Below, piece after piece: positions 8,169 to 17,067 of a stretch of DNA of 64,000 bases. The translations under genes and the position numbers were made by a program. The notes under the pieces are model-generated. The model was not told the origin of the DNA, searched no databases, and saw only the letters and a program-made list of their open reading frames with translations. Within the stretch, counting starts at the first letter, position 1. Every line of letters begins with the position of its first letter. The stretch comes from Streptomyces sp. R302. GTDB taxonomy: Bacteria > Actinomycetota > Actinomycetes > Streptomycetales > Streptomycetaceae. Location: NCBI RefSeq assembly GCF_012927245.1, contig NZ_JABBGE010000001.1:649513-713512 (forward strand). The letters run 5' to 3'.

Positions 8169-10901
8169 TCAGGCGTCGCCGCCCGCGGGGCCCGGGTCGG
8201 CGGCGGCCACGTCCAGGAGCTGGTAGCGGTCCACCGCCTGCTTCAGGACCGCGCGGTCCACCTTGCCGTCGCGGGCCAGCTCGGTCAGCACCGCGAGCAC
8301 GACCGACTGGGCGTCGATGTGGAAGTACCGGCGGGCGGCGCCCCGGGTGTCCGCGAAACCGAAACCGTCCGCGCCGAGGGAGGTGTACGGGCCGGGGACC
8401 CAGCGGGCGATCTGGTCCGGCACCGAGCGCATCCAGTCCGAGACCGCCACGAAGGGGCCTTCGGCGGCCTGGAGCTTGCGGGTGACGTACGGCACGCGCT
8501 GCTCCTCGTCCGGGTGGAGCAGGTTGTGCTCCTCGACCGCCACGGCCTCGCGGCGCAGCTCGTTCCAGGAGGTCGCGGACCAGACGTCGGCCTTGACGTT
8601 CCACTCCTCGGCGAGGATCCGCTGCGCCTCGACCGCCCACGGGACGGCGACGCCGGAGGCCATGATCTGCGCGGGGATCGTGCCGGCCTCGGCCCGCTTG
8701 TAGCGGTGGATGCCCTGGAGGATGCCCTCCACGTCCACGTCGTCCGGCTCGGCCGGGTGCTGGATGGGCTCGTTGTAGACCGTCAGGTAGTAGAAGACGT
8801 CCTCCGCCTGGGGGCCGTACATCCGGCGCAGACCGTCCTTGACGATGTGCGCGATCTCGAAACCGAAGGCCGGGTCGTAGGCGATGCAGGCCGGGTTCGT
8901 CGAAGCGAGGAGGTGCGAGTGACCGTCGGCGTGCTGGAGGCCCTCGCCGGTCAGCGTGGTGCGGCCGGCCGTGGCGCCGAGGACGAAGCCGCGGGCGAGC
9001 TGGTCGGCCATCTGCCAGAACTGGTCGCCGGTCCGCTGGAAACCGAACATCGAGTAGAAGACGTAGACCGGGATCAGCGGCTCGCCGTGGGTGGCGTAGG
9101 CCGAGCCGGCGGCGATCAGCGAGGCCGTGCAGCCGGCCTCGGAGATGCCGTCGTGCAGCATCTGGCCGGTCGGGGACTCCTTGTAGGCGAGGAGGAGTTC
9201 GCGGTCCACCGCCTCGTACTGCTGCCCGAGCGGGTTGTAGATCTTGGCGCTCGGGAAGAAGGAGTCCATGCCGAAGGTGCGGTACTCGTCCGGCGCGATC
9301 AGCACGAAGCGCTTGCCGATCTCCTTGTCCCGCATCAGGTCCTTGAGCAGCCGGACGAAGGCCATGGTGGTGGCGATCGACTGCTGGCCCGAGCCCTTGC
9401 GGACCGCCGCGTAGGTCTTGTCGTCCGGCAGCGCCAGCGGCCTCGACCGCACCACGCGGGTCGGCACGTAGCCGCCGAGCCCGTTGCGGCGGTCGTGCAT
9501 GTACTGGATCTCCTCGGAGTCCCGGCCCGGGTGGTAGTACGGCGGCAGGCCGGACTCCAGCTCCTTGTCGGTCACCGGGATGTGCAGCCGGTCGCGGAAG
9601 CGCTTGAGGTCGTCGACCGTCAGCTTCTTCATCTGGTGGGTGGCGTTGCGGCCCTCGAAGTTGGGGCCGAGGGTCCAGCCCTTGACGGTCTGGGCCAGGA
9701 TCACCGTCGGCTGGCCCTTGTGCGCCTTGGCCGCCGCGTAGGCCGCGTAGATCTTCTTGTGGTCGTGGCCGCCGCGCCCCAGGTGGAGGATCTGCTGGTC
9801 CGACATGGACTCGACCATCGCCCGCAGCCGGTGGTCGTCGCCGAAGAAGTGGTCGCGGATGTACGCGCCGGTCTCCGTCGCGTACGTCTGGAACTGGCCG
9901 TCCGGCGTGGTGTTCAGCCGGTTGACCAGGATGCCGTCGCGGTCCTGGGCGAGCAGCGGGTCCCAGGAGCGGTCCCAGATGAGCTTGATGACGTTCCAGC
10001 CGTTGCCCCGGAAGATCGACTCCAGCTCCTGGATGATCTTGCCGTTGCCGCGGACCGGGCCGTCGAGCCGCTGGAGGTTGCAGTTGACGACGAAGGTGAG
10101 GTTGTCGAGGCCCTCCCGGGCCGCGATGGAGAGCTGGCCGAGCGACTCGACCTCGTCCATCTCGCCGTCGCCGAGGAAGGCCCACACGTGCGACTTCGAG
10201 GTGTCGGCGATCCCGCGCGCCTCCATGTACCGGTTCATCCGGGCCTGGTAGATCGCGCCGAGCGGGCCGAGGCCCATCGACACCGTCGGGAACTCCCAGA
10301 AGTCCGGCATCAGCCGCGGGTGCGGATACGACGACAGCCCGTTCGGGTACTTCGACTTCTCCTGGCGGAAGCCGTCGAGCTGGGTCGCGGTCAGCCGGTC
10401 CAGGAGGAAGGCGCGGGCGTAGATGCCGGGGGAGGCGTGGCCCTGGAAGAAGATCTGGTCGCCGCCGTCGCCCTCGTCCTTGCCCCGGAAGAAGTGGTTG
10501 AAGCCCACGTCGTAGAGGGAGGCGGAGGAGGCGAAGGTGGCGATGTGGCCGCCGACGCCGATGCCCGGGCGCTGGGCGCGCGAGACCATCACGGCCGCGT
10601 TCCACCGGGTGGCGTTGAGGACCTTGCGCTCGATCTCCTCGTTGCCGGGGAAGAAGGGCTCGTCCTTGGTGGCGATGGTGTTGACGTAGTCCGTGCTCCG
10701 CATCTCGGGCACGGCCACCCGCTTCTCGCGGGCGCGCTCGATCAGCCGGAGCATCAGGTAGCGGGCCCGCTCGCGGCCCCGCTCGTCGACGGCCGCGTCG
10801 AGGGAGTCGAGCCACTCCTGGGTCTCTTCCGGGTCGAAGTCCGGGACCTGGCTGGGAAGGCCGCCAATGATGATCGGGTTGCGGTCGGATCCGGGAGCCA
10901 C
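8169..10901 (-). CDS. aceE: Pyruvate dehydrogenase E1 component, homodimeric type
   Basis: 910 residues from GTG 10901. Thiamine-diphosphate enzyme that decarboxylates pyruvate and passes the acetyl group to the E2 lipoyl domain. The ThDP motif is visible as [16 protein letters not shown] followed about 25 residues later by NCN. Other landmarks are [31 protein letters not shown] and the E1-specific [26 protein letters not shown] lies 6 bases before GTG 10901; in-frame extension to 11006 adds a non-conserved tail and is rejected. No E2 or E3 gene is in the window, as usual in Streptomyces where they are elsewhere. A 14-bp inverted repeat at 11016 may regulate it. Confidence 0.96.
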   Translation of the reverse strand: MAPGSDRNPIIIGGLPSQVPDFDPEETQEWLDSLDAAVDERGRERARYLMLRLIERAREKRVAVPEMRSTDYVNTIATKDEPFFPGNEEIERKVLNATRWNAAVMVSRAQRPGIGVGGHIATFASSASLYDVGFNHFFRGKDEGDGGDQIFFQGHASPGIYARAFLLDRLTATQLDGFRQEKSKYPNGLSSYPHPRLMPDFWEFPTVSMGLGPLGAIYQARMNRYMEARGIADTSKSHVWAFLGDGEMDEVESLGQLSIAAREGLDNLTFVVNCNLQRLDGPVRGNGKIIQELESIFRGNGWNVIKLIWDRSWDPLLAQDRDGILVNRLNTTPDGQFQTYATETGAYIRDHFFGDDHRLRAMVESMSDQQILHLGRGGHDHKKIYAAYAAAKAHKGQPTVILAQTVKGWTLGPNFEGRNATHQMKKLTVDDLKRFRDRLHIPVTDKELESGLPPYYHPGRDSEEIQYMHDRRNGLGGYVPTRVVRSRPLALPDDKTYAAVRKGSGQQSIATTMAFVRLLKDLMRDKEIGKRFVLIAPDEYRTFGMDSFFPSAKIYNPLGQQYEAVDRELLLAYKESPTGQMLHDGISEAGCTASLIAAGSAYATHGEPLIPVYVFYSMFGFQRTGDQFWQMADQLARGFVLGATAGRTTLTGEGLQHADGHSHLLASTNPACIAYDPAFGFEIAHIVKDGLRRMYGPQAEDVFYYLTVYNEPIQHPAEPDDVDVEGILQGIHRYKRAEAGTIPAQIMASGVAVPWAVEAQRILAEEWNVKADVWSATSWNELRREAVAVEEHNLLHPDEEQRVPYVTRKLQAAEGPFVAVSDWMRSVPDQIARWVPGPYTSLGADGFGFADTRGAARRYFHIDAQSVVLAVLTELARDGKVDRAVLKQAVDRYQLLDVAAADPGPAGGDA

Positions 10902-11015
10902 GCTGTTCCTTCGCTGGTCGGGGGGAGCCCCACGAGGGAGGGGAGCCCCGTTGAGGCCGGGATGTCCGAGGCCGGGGACGTCCATCGTGTACCCGGCTCG
11001 CGGCACCCGTCATCT

Positions 11016-11029
11016 TTACCGAGAGGTAA
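11016..11029. promoter_or_regulatory. Inverted repeat in the aceE/DUF3052 divergent spacer
   Basis: TTACC-GAGA-GGTAA, a perfect 5+5 inverted repeat, lies 115 bp upstream of the aceE GTG. It is a plausible operator for a pyruvate/acetyl-CoA-responsive regulator; the factor is unknown. The rest of the 444-bp spacer (10902-11345) is somewhat less GC-rich and has no gene I can support. Confidence 0.5.
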
Positions 11030-11345
11030 TCCTCCGCGCGCCCTCCCCGCGCGAGCGGTGTGGTCAAATCGCAACCTTACGCTCAATCCGCGCATGCGTT
11101 CCGGCAATGCGTTCGGCAGACTGAAACCGCAGAAACCCGCGAAGCGGGACGAATCGCGTACCCCTGATCACGGAGCGCTGTCGAAAGTCGCCGGAAGTTG
11201 CGGTGAGACGGCCCCAAACGTCACCGTTTCGGCGGTCTCCACGGCCGGGTACTTGCGCGATCCGCCCCGTCACGTGTGGACTACGGCCAGCGCCGCGCGT
11301 ACGTGCGGCCCGAGCATTTTCCGTTACATGATCAGGAGGCAAGCC

Positions 11346-11768
11346 GTGAGCGCGACCGCGGACCACGCGGAGGAGCGGACCAACCCGGCGGCGAGGCTGG
11401 GGTTCGAGCCCGGACAGGTGGTCCAGGAGATCGGCTACGACGACGACGTCGACCAGGATCTCCGTGAAGGCATCGAGTCCACCATCGGCCAGGAGCTCGT
11501 GGACGAGGACTACGACGACGTCGCCGACGCCGTCGTCCTCTGGTTCCGTGACGAGGACGGTGATCTCACCGACTCGCTGGTGGACAGCATCGGTCTGCTG
11601 GAGGACGGAGGCAACATCTGGTTGCTGACGCCGAAGACCGGCCGTGACGGCTACATCGAGCCGTCCGACATCAACGATGCCGCGCAGACCGCTGGTCTCT
11701 CCCAGACCAAGAGCATCAGCGTCGCCAAGGACTGGACGGGCACCCGCCTGGCCGCTCCCAAGCGCTGA
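11346..11768 (+). CDS. DUF3052 family conserved protein
   Basis: 140 residues from GTG 11346, with an ideal AGGAGG seven bases upstream (11334-11339); longer in-frame readings are shadows of aceE. The protein has the DUF3052 pattern: GFEPGQVVQEIGYDDDVD, a run of acidic residues (DEDYDDVADAVVLWFRDEDG) and a C-terminal WTGTRL. It is soluble, acidic and conserved across Actinobacteria next to aceE and a peroxiredoxin; its role is unknown. It is followed by a strong terminator, so it is probably monocistronic. Confidence 0.88.
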   Translation: MSATADHAEERTNPAARLGFEPGQVVQEIGYDDDVDQDLREGIESTIGQELVDEDYDDVADAVVLWFRDEDGDLTDSLVDSIGLLEDGGNIWLLTPKTGRDGYIEPSDINDAAQTAGLSQTKSISVAKDWTGTRLAAPKR

Positions 11769-11782
11769 TCCCCCTGCTGCGC

Positions 11783-11814
11783 GAAGCCCCCGCCGTCACC
11801 ACGGCGGGGGCTTC
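11783..11814 (+). terminator. Terminator of the DUF3052 gene
   Basis: Perfect 14-bp stem (GAAGCCCCCGCCGT with its complement) around a CACC loop, 14 bp after the stop codon. Confidence 0.88.
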
Positions 11815-11945
11815 CCCGCACCCGCGTCCGCACCCGCGTACGCGCCCGGACCCGACCGCGCCCCGGGGGCCCGCCGGCCAGGCCGTAGGGTGGGGTTCAC
11901 CGGTTCGGCCCAGAGGCCGGGCCCCTTCGAAGGGATGCGTACGCG

Positions 11946-12404
11946 ATGGCGATCGAGGTCGGCACCAAGGCCCCCGATTTCGAGCTCAAGGACAACCACG
12001 GCCGTACCGTGAGGCTCTCCGACTTCCACGGTGAGAAGAACGTCGTCCTGCTCTTCTACCCCTTCGCCTTCACCGGCGTCTGCACGGGCGAGCTGTGCGA
12101 GCTCCGCGACAACCTGCCGACGTTCGTCAACGACGACACCCAGCTGCTCGCGGTCTCCAACGACTCCATCCACACCCTGCGGATCTTCGCCGAGCAGGAG
12201 GGCCTGGAGTACCCGCTGCTCTCCGACTTCTGGAAGCACGGCGAGGCCTCCCGCGCCTACGGCGTCTTCGACGAGGACAAGGGCTGCGCCGTCCGCGGCA
12301 CCTTCATCATCGACAAGGAGGGCGTCGTCCGCTGGACGGTCGTCAACGCCCTGCCGGACGCCCGTGACCTCGACGCGTACGTGAAGGCGCTCGGAACCCT
12401 CTGA
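11946..12404 (+). CDS. Peroxiredoxin, AhpE/Bcp type
   Basis: 152 residues, thioredoxin fold. Reduces hydroperoxides in the cytoplasm. The active-site stretch PFAFTGVCTGELCEL carries the peroxidatic Cys46 with the conserved Pro39 and Thr43; a second Cys51 five residues later gives the CxxxxC spacing seen in Bcp-type enzymes, so an atypical two-Cys mechanism is possible, while overall similarity is to actinobacterial AhpE. The catalytic Arg region is near VRGTFIIDKEGVVRW. Its position before the Ter island fits an oxidative/metal stress theme. Confidence 0.93.
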   Translation: MAIEVGTKAPDFELKDNHGRTVRLSDFHGEKNVVLLFYPFAFTGVCTGELCELRDNLPTFVNDDTQLLAVSNDSIHTLRIFAEQEGLEYPLLSDFWKHGEASRAYGVFDEDKGCAVRGTFIIDKEGVVRWTVVNALPDARDLDAYVKALGTL

Positions 12405-12569
12405 GCCCGCCGGGGCGGCCCCGGAATCGGCGACGCGAACCGACATCCCCCGATTCCCCGGGCGAATCGCCTGTTTCGACTGGGAACCCGTCACTAGGAT
12501 CCAGTCGTTGATCCGATGCCAACGCACGACCGGGGGCGCTGCCCCTGGAAACCAATGATGGAGGGACTC

Positions 12570-13145
12570 GTGGGAGTCAGCCTCAGCAAGGGCGGCAACG
12601 TCTCGCTGACCAAGGAGGCCCCTGGCCTCACCGCCGTGACCGTCGGTCTGGGCTGGGACGTCCGCACCACCACCGGTACGGACTTCGACCTCGACGCCAG
12701 CGCCATCCTGGTGAGCGAGGCCGGCAAGGTGCGCAACGACCAGGACTTCGTCTTCTTCAACAACCTCAAGAGCGCCGACGGTTCCGTCGAGCACACCGGT
12801 GACAACCTCACCGGTGAGGGCGAGGGCGACGACGAGCAGGTCAAGGTCAACCTCGCCGGCGTGCCTGCCGACGTGGCCAAGATCGTCTTCCCGGTGTCCA
12901 TCTACGACGCCGAGAACCGCCAGCAGTCCTTCGGCCAGGTGCGCAACGCGTTCATCCGCGTCGTGAACCAGGCCGGCGGCGCCGAGATCGCGCGGTACGA
13001 CCTCTCCGAGGACGCCTCGACCGAGACCGCCATGGTCTTCGGCGAGCTGTACCGCCACGGCGCGGAGTGGAAGTTCCGCGCGGTCGGCCAGGGTTACGCC
13101 TCGGGCCTGCGCGGCATCGCGCAGGACTTCGGCGTCAACGTCTGA
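12570..13145 (+). CDS. terD: TerD-family calcium-binding stress protein (first copy)
   Basis: 191 residues, the normal TerD length. GTG 12570 has GGAGGG 5 bases upstream and gives the family N terminus [15 protein letters not shown]. Two acidic Ca2+-binding-type loops are visible: GWDVR...[10 protein letters not shown] and [18 protein letters not shown], followed by NAFIRVVNQ and [16 protein letters not shown]. TerD proteins give tolerance to tellurite and other stresses and are thought to sense Ca2+/metal at the membrane surface. It is a tandem paralogue of the next gene; a very strong hairpin between them suggests partly separate transcription. Confidence 0.93.
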   Translation: MGVSLSKGGNVSLTKEAPGLTAVTVGLGWDVRTTTGTDFDLDASAILVSEAGKVRNDQDFVFFNNLKSADGSVEHTGDNLTGEGEGDDEQVKVNLAGVPADVAKIVFPVSIYDAENRQQSFGQVRNAFIRVVNQAGGAEIARYDLSEDASTETAMVFGELYRHGAEWKFRAVGQGYASGLRGIAQDFGVNV

Positions 13146-13161
13146 GCCGAGCCCGCTCGCA

Positions 13162-13198
13162 CACGTCCGGCGCCGCACCTCGTGCGGCGCCGGACGTG
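13162..13198 (+). terminator. Strong hairpin between the tandem terD genes
   Basis: Perfect 17-bp stem around a three-base CTC loop, 16 bp after the first terD stop. It could attenuate read-through or protect the first message. Confidence 0.85.
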
Positions 13199-13238
13199 CC
13201 TCATGGCAGCAGCATCCACCGGGGAGGAACCGAACACC

Positions 13239-13814
13239 ATGGGCGTCACACTCGCCAAGGGAGGCAACGTCTCCCTCTCCAAGGCCGCACCCAACCTCAC
13301 CAAGGTCCTCGTGGGCCTCGGCTGGGACGCGCGGTCCACCACCGGAGCCGACTTCGACCTCGACGCCAGCGCGCTGATGTGCCAGGCCGGCCGGGTGCTC
13401 GGTGACGAATACTTCGTCTTCTACAACCAGCTGCGCAGCCCCGAGGGTTCGGTCGAGCACACCGGTGACAACCTCACGGGAGAGGGCGACGGCGACGACG
13501 AGTCGCTGATCATCGACCTCACGCGCGTCCCGCTCCAGTGCGACAAGATCGTCTTTCCGGTCTCCATCCACGACGCGGACAACCGCGGCCAGACCTTCGG
13601 CCAGGTCAGCAACGCCTTCATCCGCGTGGTGAACCAGGCGGACGGTCAGGAACTGGCCCGCTACGACCTCTCCGAGGACGCCTCCACCGAGACCGCGATG
13701 ATCTTCGGCGAGCTCTACCGCTACAACGGCGAATGGAAGTTCCGCGCGGTCGGTCAGGGGTACGCGTCCGGACTGCGCGGCATCGCTCTAGACTTCGGGG
13801 TCAACGTTTCGTAA
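13239..13814 (+). CDS. terD: TerD-family calcium-binding stress protein (second copy)
   Basis: 191 residues, closely similar to the upstream TerD. ATG 13239 follows GGGGAGGAAC and gives [15 protein letters not shown]. It keeps both acidic loops ([16 protein letters not shown] and [18 protein letters not shown]) and the C-terminal [20 protein letters not shown]. It differs by two Cys (ALMCQAGR and VPLQCDK) absent from the first copy. It lies 29 bp before the TerC-like gene and is probably co-transcribed with it; in Ter systems TerD associates with TerC at the membrane. Confidence 0.93.
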   Translation: MGVTLAKGGNVSLSKAAPNLTKVLVGLGWDARSTTGADFDLDASALMCQAGRVLGDEYFVFYNQLRSPEGSVEHTGDNLTGEGDGDDESLIIDLTRVPLQCDKIVFPVSIHDADNRGQTFGQVSNAFIRVVNQADGQELARYDLSEDASTETAMIFGELYRYNGEWKFRAVGQGYASGLRGIALDFGVNVS

Positions 13815-13843
13815 AGCCGCGTTATCACACAATGGGGTAGGCA

Positions 13844-14992
13844 GTGCTTCTGAAAACCTTCGGCTGGTCGTTCGCGATCACCGCGCTCGGCCTGGTCGCC
13901 GCGGTGTTCTACGGGGGGTGGGAGGCGTTCGGGATCGTCGCGATCCTGTGCATCCTCGAGATCTCGCTCTCCTTCGACAACGCGGTCGTCAACGCCGGCA
14001 TCCTGAAGAAGATGAATGCCTTCTGGCAGAAGATCTTCCTCACCATCGGCATTCTCATCGCCGTCTTCGGAATGCGACTGGTCTTCCCCGTCGTGATCGT
14101 GGCGATCAGCGCCAAGATCGGTCCGATCGACGCCGTCGACCTGGCGCTCAACGACGCCGACCGATACCAGGAACTGGTCACCGACGCGCACCCGTCGATC
14201 GCGGCCTTCGGTGGCATGTTCCTCCTCATGATCTTCCTCGACTTCATCTTCGAGGACCGTGACATCCAGTGGCTGCGCTGGATCGAGCGCCCGCTGGCCA
14301 AGCTCGGCAAGGTCGACATGCTGTCGGTCTGCATCGCGCTGATCGTCCTGCTCGTCACCTCGATGACCTTCGCGACCCACGCCCACCAGCACGGCGGCGC
14401 CCACGTCGACAAGGCGCAGACGGTCCTCATCTCCGGCATCGCCGGCCTCATCACGTACCTCGTCGTCGGCGGTCTCTCCGGCTACTTCGAGAACAAGCTG
14501 GAGGAGGAAGAGGAGCGCGAGCACGAGGCCGAGGAAGCCGCCAAGCGCAGCGGCAAGAAGGTCTCCGCGGTCCAGCTCGCCGGCAAGGCCGCCTTCTTCA
14601 TGTTCCTCTACCTGGAGGTCCTCGACGCCTCCTTCTCCTTCGACGGCGTCATCGGCGCCTTCGCCATCACCAACGACATCGTGCTGATGGCGCTCGGCCT
14701 CGGCGTCGGCGCCATGTACGTCCGGTCGCTCACGGTCTACCTGGTCCGCCAGGGCACCCTGGACGACTACGTGTACCTGGAGCACGGCGCGCACTACGCG
14801 ATCGGCGCCCTGGCCGTGGTCCTCATGATCACCATCCAGTACGAGATTCCCGAGATCGTCACCGGAGGCATCGGCGTCGCGCTGATCGCCTGGTCCTTCT
14901 GGTCCTCCGTCCGCCGCAACCGCGCGCTGGCGGCGGCCGAGGGCGGCTCCGGCTCCTCGGACGACAAGGCCGAGGTGAGCTCCGGGGTGTGA
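13844..14992 (+). CDS. TerC-like integral membrane protein (DUF475)
   Basis: 382 residues with about nine membrane helices. It has the internal duplication expected of the TerC superfamily: acidic motifs EISLSFDNAVVNAGIL in the first half and DASFSFDGVIGAFAIT in the second, thought to bind and move metal ions (the TerC/Alx family includes Mn2+ exporters). A highly charged cytoplasmic loop (KLEEEEEREHEAEEAAK) separates the halves. A His-rich external loop (ATHAHQHGGAHVDKA) may bind metal. The GTG start follows GGGGTAGGC. Its neighbours are TerD proteins, its usual partners. Confidence 0.92.
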   Translation: MLLKTFGWSFAITALGLVAAVFYGGWEAFGIVAILCILEISLSFDNAVVNAGILKKMNAFWQKIFLTIGILIAVFGMRLVFPVVIVAISAKIGPIDAVDLALNDADRYQELVTDAHPSIAAFGGMFLLMIFLDFIFEDRDIQWLRWIERPLAKLGKVDMLSVCIALIVLLVTSMTFATHAHQHGGAHVDKAQTVLISGIAGLITYLVVGGLSGYFENKLEEEEEREHEAEEAAKRSGKKVSAVQLAGKAAFFMFLYLEVLDASFSFDGVIGAFAITNDIVLMALGLGVGAMYVRSLTVYLVRQGTLDDYVYLEHGAHYAIGALAVVLMITIQYEIPEIVTGGIGVALIAWSFWSSVRRNRALAAAEGGSGSSDDKAEVSSGV

Positions 14993-15035
14993 CACCCTGC
15001 ACCCGGGTGTGCGCCCGGCCACGGGGTGTGACACC
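14986..15035. repeat. Two copies of GGTGTGACACC, one over the terC stop
   Basis: The 11-bp odd palindrome GGTGTGACACC occurs at 14986-14996 (spanning the TGA stop of the TerC gene) and again at 15025-15035, centres 39 bp apart, with a degenerate GGGTGTG between. It could form hairpins ending the message or serve as paired operators for the downstream TerA-like gene. Confidence 0.6.
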
Positions 15036-15138
15036 GGGGACAATGAGGAACGCTTCCCTGCGGGGCGGCCGGCTCGTCCGGTCGCCCCGCAGGCGCGTGA
15101 CAGCCGGGCAAGGCGAGCGATATGGGGGTGGGGGCCCG

Positions 15139-15876
15139 ATGGCCTTCTGGGACAACCTGATTCCGGGGCGCGCGGCGTCCTTCGACACGGGGGTGGGTAC
15201 GTCCCACACCATCGACCTGACCAGGCGCCGCCCCCAGGTCTCGCTGGCCCGCCAGGGCGGCGCCACCGGCAACCTCAGGGTCAACCTCTCCTGGCGGATG
15301 CGCACCTCCGACATCGAGGGCCGCTCCCGGCAGAGCGGCCGGCTGCTGCGCAACCCGGCCCAGTTCTTCAAGCCCGAGGTCGTGCAGGCCCACACCCAGG
15401 GCATGGTCAACGTCGACCTCGACCTCGGCTGCCTCTACGAGCTCAAGGACGGCAGCAAGGGCGTCGTACAGCCGCTCGGCGGCTTCTTCGGCGACCTCAA
15501 CACCGCCCCGTACGTGAAGCTCAGCGGCGACGACCGCTTCGGCGCGCCCTCCGGTGAGACGATCTTCGTCAACCTCGACCACAAGGACGAGATCAAGCGG
15601 CTGTTGTTCTTCGCGTACATCTACGACCAGACCCCGGCCTTCGACCGCACGCACGCCAAGATCACGCTCTATCCGAGCAACGGCCCGCGCATCGAGATCG
15701 ACCTCGACGAGCGCGCCCCGCAGGCCCGCTCCTGCGCCGTCTTCTCGGTGGACAACAGCAAGGACGAGCTGCTCGTCCGGCGCGAGGTGAGGTTCGTCTA
15801 CGGCTTCCAGGCCGAGCTGGACCGGCTGTACGGCTGGGGACTCCAGTGGGGCCGCGGCTACAAGTCCAAGACCTGA
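15139..15876 (+). CDS. TerA-like tellurium resistance family protein
   Basis: 245 residues from ATG 15139. After an Arg-rich N terminus it contains a beta-rich TerD/TerA-type domain: VNVDLDLGCLYELKDGSKG, GDDRFGAPSGETIFVNLDH and the C-terminal YGFQAELDRLYGWGLQWGRG. The acidic loops are less regular than in TerD. It belongs with the Ter stress proteins and follows TerC by 146 bp. No membrane segment is seen; a cytoplasmic or peripheral membrane role is likely. It converges with the TerD-like gene on the other strand, with a 22-bp gap between stops. Confidence 0.85.
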   Translation: MAFWDNLIPGRAASFDTGVGTSHTIDLTRRRPQVSLARQGGATGNLRVNLSWRMRTSDIEGRSRQSGRLLRNPAQFFKPEVVQAHTQGMVNVDLDLGCLYELKDGSKGVVQPLGGFFGDLNTAPYVKLSGDDRFGAPSGETIFVNLDHKDEIKRLLFFAYIYDQTPAFDRTHAKITLYPSNGPRIEIDLDERAPQARSCAVFSVDNSKDELLVRREVRFVYGFQAELDRLYGWGLQWGRGYKSKT

Positions 15877-15898
15877 CGGCGGCCCCCCGGCTCCCGGG

Positions 15899-16825
15899 TC
15901 AGGAGCGCTGGAACTGCGGCCCCATCGGCGGCATCCGGAACTCCACGACGGGCTCGGGCCCGCCCTGCCCGCCGTGCCCGGCGTACACCGGCTGCGGGTA
16001 GCCGTACGCGGGCTGCCCCTCGGGCATCGGCGGCACCGGCGGGGCGGGCGGCATCGGCGGCGGCTGCGGCGAGCGCGGTACGGGGGCGTGGACGACGGTC
16101 GCGTCCAGGTCCGGGTCCGGGGCGGAGCCCGTACCGGCTCCCGCGCCGGCTCCGGAGGCGGCGGAGGAGTCGACGAGCGCGGTCTCGGCGAGCGAGCCGT
16201 CGGTGGAGGCATCGTCGACGGGGGTGTCGGCGACGGGGGTGTCGGTGGGCGTGTCCGCGGCGGCCTCGGGCTCCTCGTCGACCGAGATGCCGAAGTCCGT
16301 CGCCAGGCCCACCAGACCGGTCGGATAGCCCTGCCCGACCGCCCGGAACTTCCACCCGTCGCCCCGGCGGTACAGCTCGCCGCAGATGACCGCGGTCTCC
16401 TCGCCGGTCTCCGCCGTCACGTCGAAGCGCGCCAGCGGCTCCCGGTCGGGCGCGGCCGTGGCGTCGTACAGGAAGATCCGCAGGTCGGTGACCGCGCGGA
16501 AGGTGCCGCCGTCCGAGGAGGCGGCGAGCACCACCCGGTCGACGGCGGCGTCGAGCGCCCCGAGATCGGCCTCGACCGTGTCCGTCAGCCCCTCGGCCAC
16601 CCGCTTCTTCGGCAGCCGCCGCACCAGGCCCGAGGGGTGGCGCGGCTGGTTGTAGAAGACGAAGTCCTCGTCGGAGCGGACTCGCCCGTCGGGACCGAGG
16701 ACCAGGGCCGAGGCGTCCACGTCGGGGACCCCGGGGCCCGGGGTCCAGCGGAGCACGGCCCGTACGGCCGCGGTGTCGAGAGGGACGTTGGAGCCCTTCA
16801 GCATCGCGTGCGTCATGACGGCCAT
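15899..16825 (-). CDS. TerD-family protein with Pro-rich C-terminal tail
   Basis: 308 residues. Residues 1-180 are a TerD domain ([50 protein letters not shown]), but the [13 protein letters not shown] loop of the other copies is replaced by VRRLPKKRVAEGLTDTVEA, so one Ca2+ site is lost. The last ~120 residues are Asp/Thr/Ala repeats (DTPTDTPVADTPVDD) then Pro-rich sequence, probably disordered. AGGAGGG lies five bases before ATG 16825. It is transcribed away from the metabolite operon at 17068, sharing the spacer. Confidence 0.88.
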   Translation of the reverse strand: MAVMTHAMLKGSNVPLDTAAVRAVLRWTPGPGVPDVDASALVLGPDGRVRSDEDFVFYNQPRHPSGLVRRLPKKRVAEGLTDTVEADLGALDAAVDRVVLAASSDGGTFRAVTDLRIFLYDATAAPDREPLARFDVTAETGEETAVICGELYRRGDGWKFRAVGQGYPTGLVGLATDFGISVDEEPEAAADTPTDTPVADTPVDDASTDGSLAETALVDSSAASGAGAGAGTGSAPDPDLDATVVHAPVPRSPQPPPMPPAPPVPPMPEGQPAYGYPQPVYAGHGGQGGPEPVVEFRMPPMGPQFQRS

Positions 16826-17067
16826 CCTGCCCTCCTGTCCGACCGGGGGACAACGCGGGGGCGCCACGGGTCGCGGAACCGGTGGCGTACCGGGGGCGTA
16901 CCGGGGCCGTACAGGGGTCGTACGCCTGTCGGAATCCGGTGTAGGGAAGGGACCCGACGGGGACGGGTTACCTGGATTTCATGAGCGGTGGGAACTACGG
17001 ACACCCGCACCTACGTACTATTACCGGCCACGTGTCATCCGGCCAAGGAAACCAGACGGGGACTTAT

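Noticed and set aside
8149..11067. A 972-codon open frame on the minus strand overlapping aceE
   Set aside because: It is the other-frame shadow of aceE; Arg/Pro/Gly-rich translation with no domain, a normal by-product of high GC.
11276..11467. Alternative plus-strand ORF overlapping the DUF3052 start
   Set aside because: Wrong frame relative to the AGGAGG-supported GTG 11346 and non-conserved sequence.
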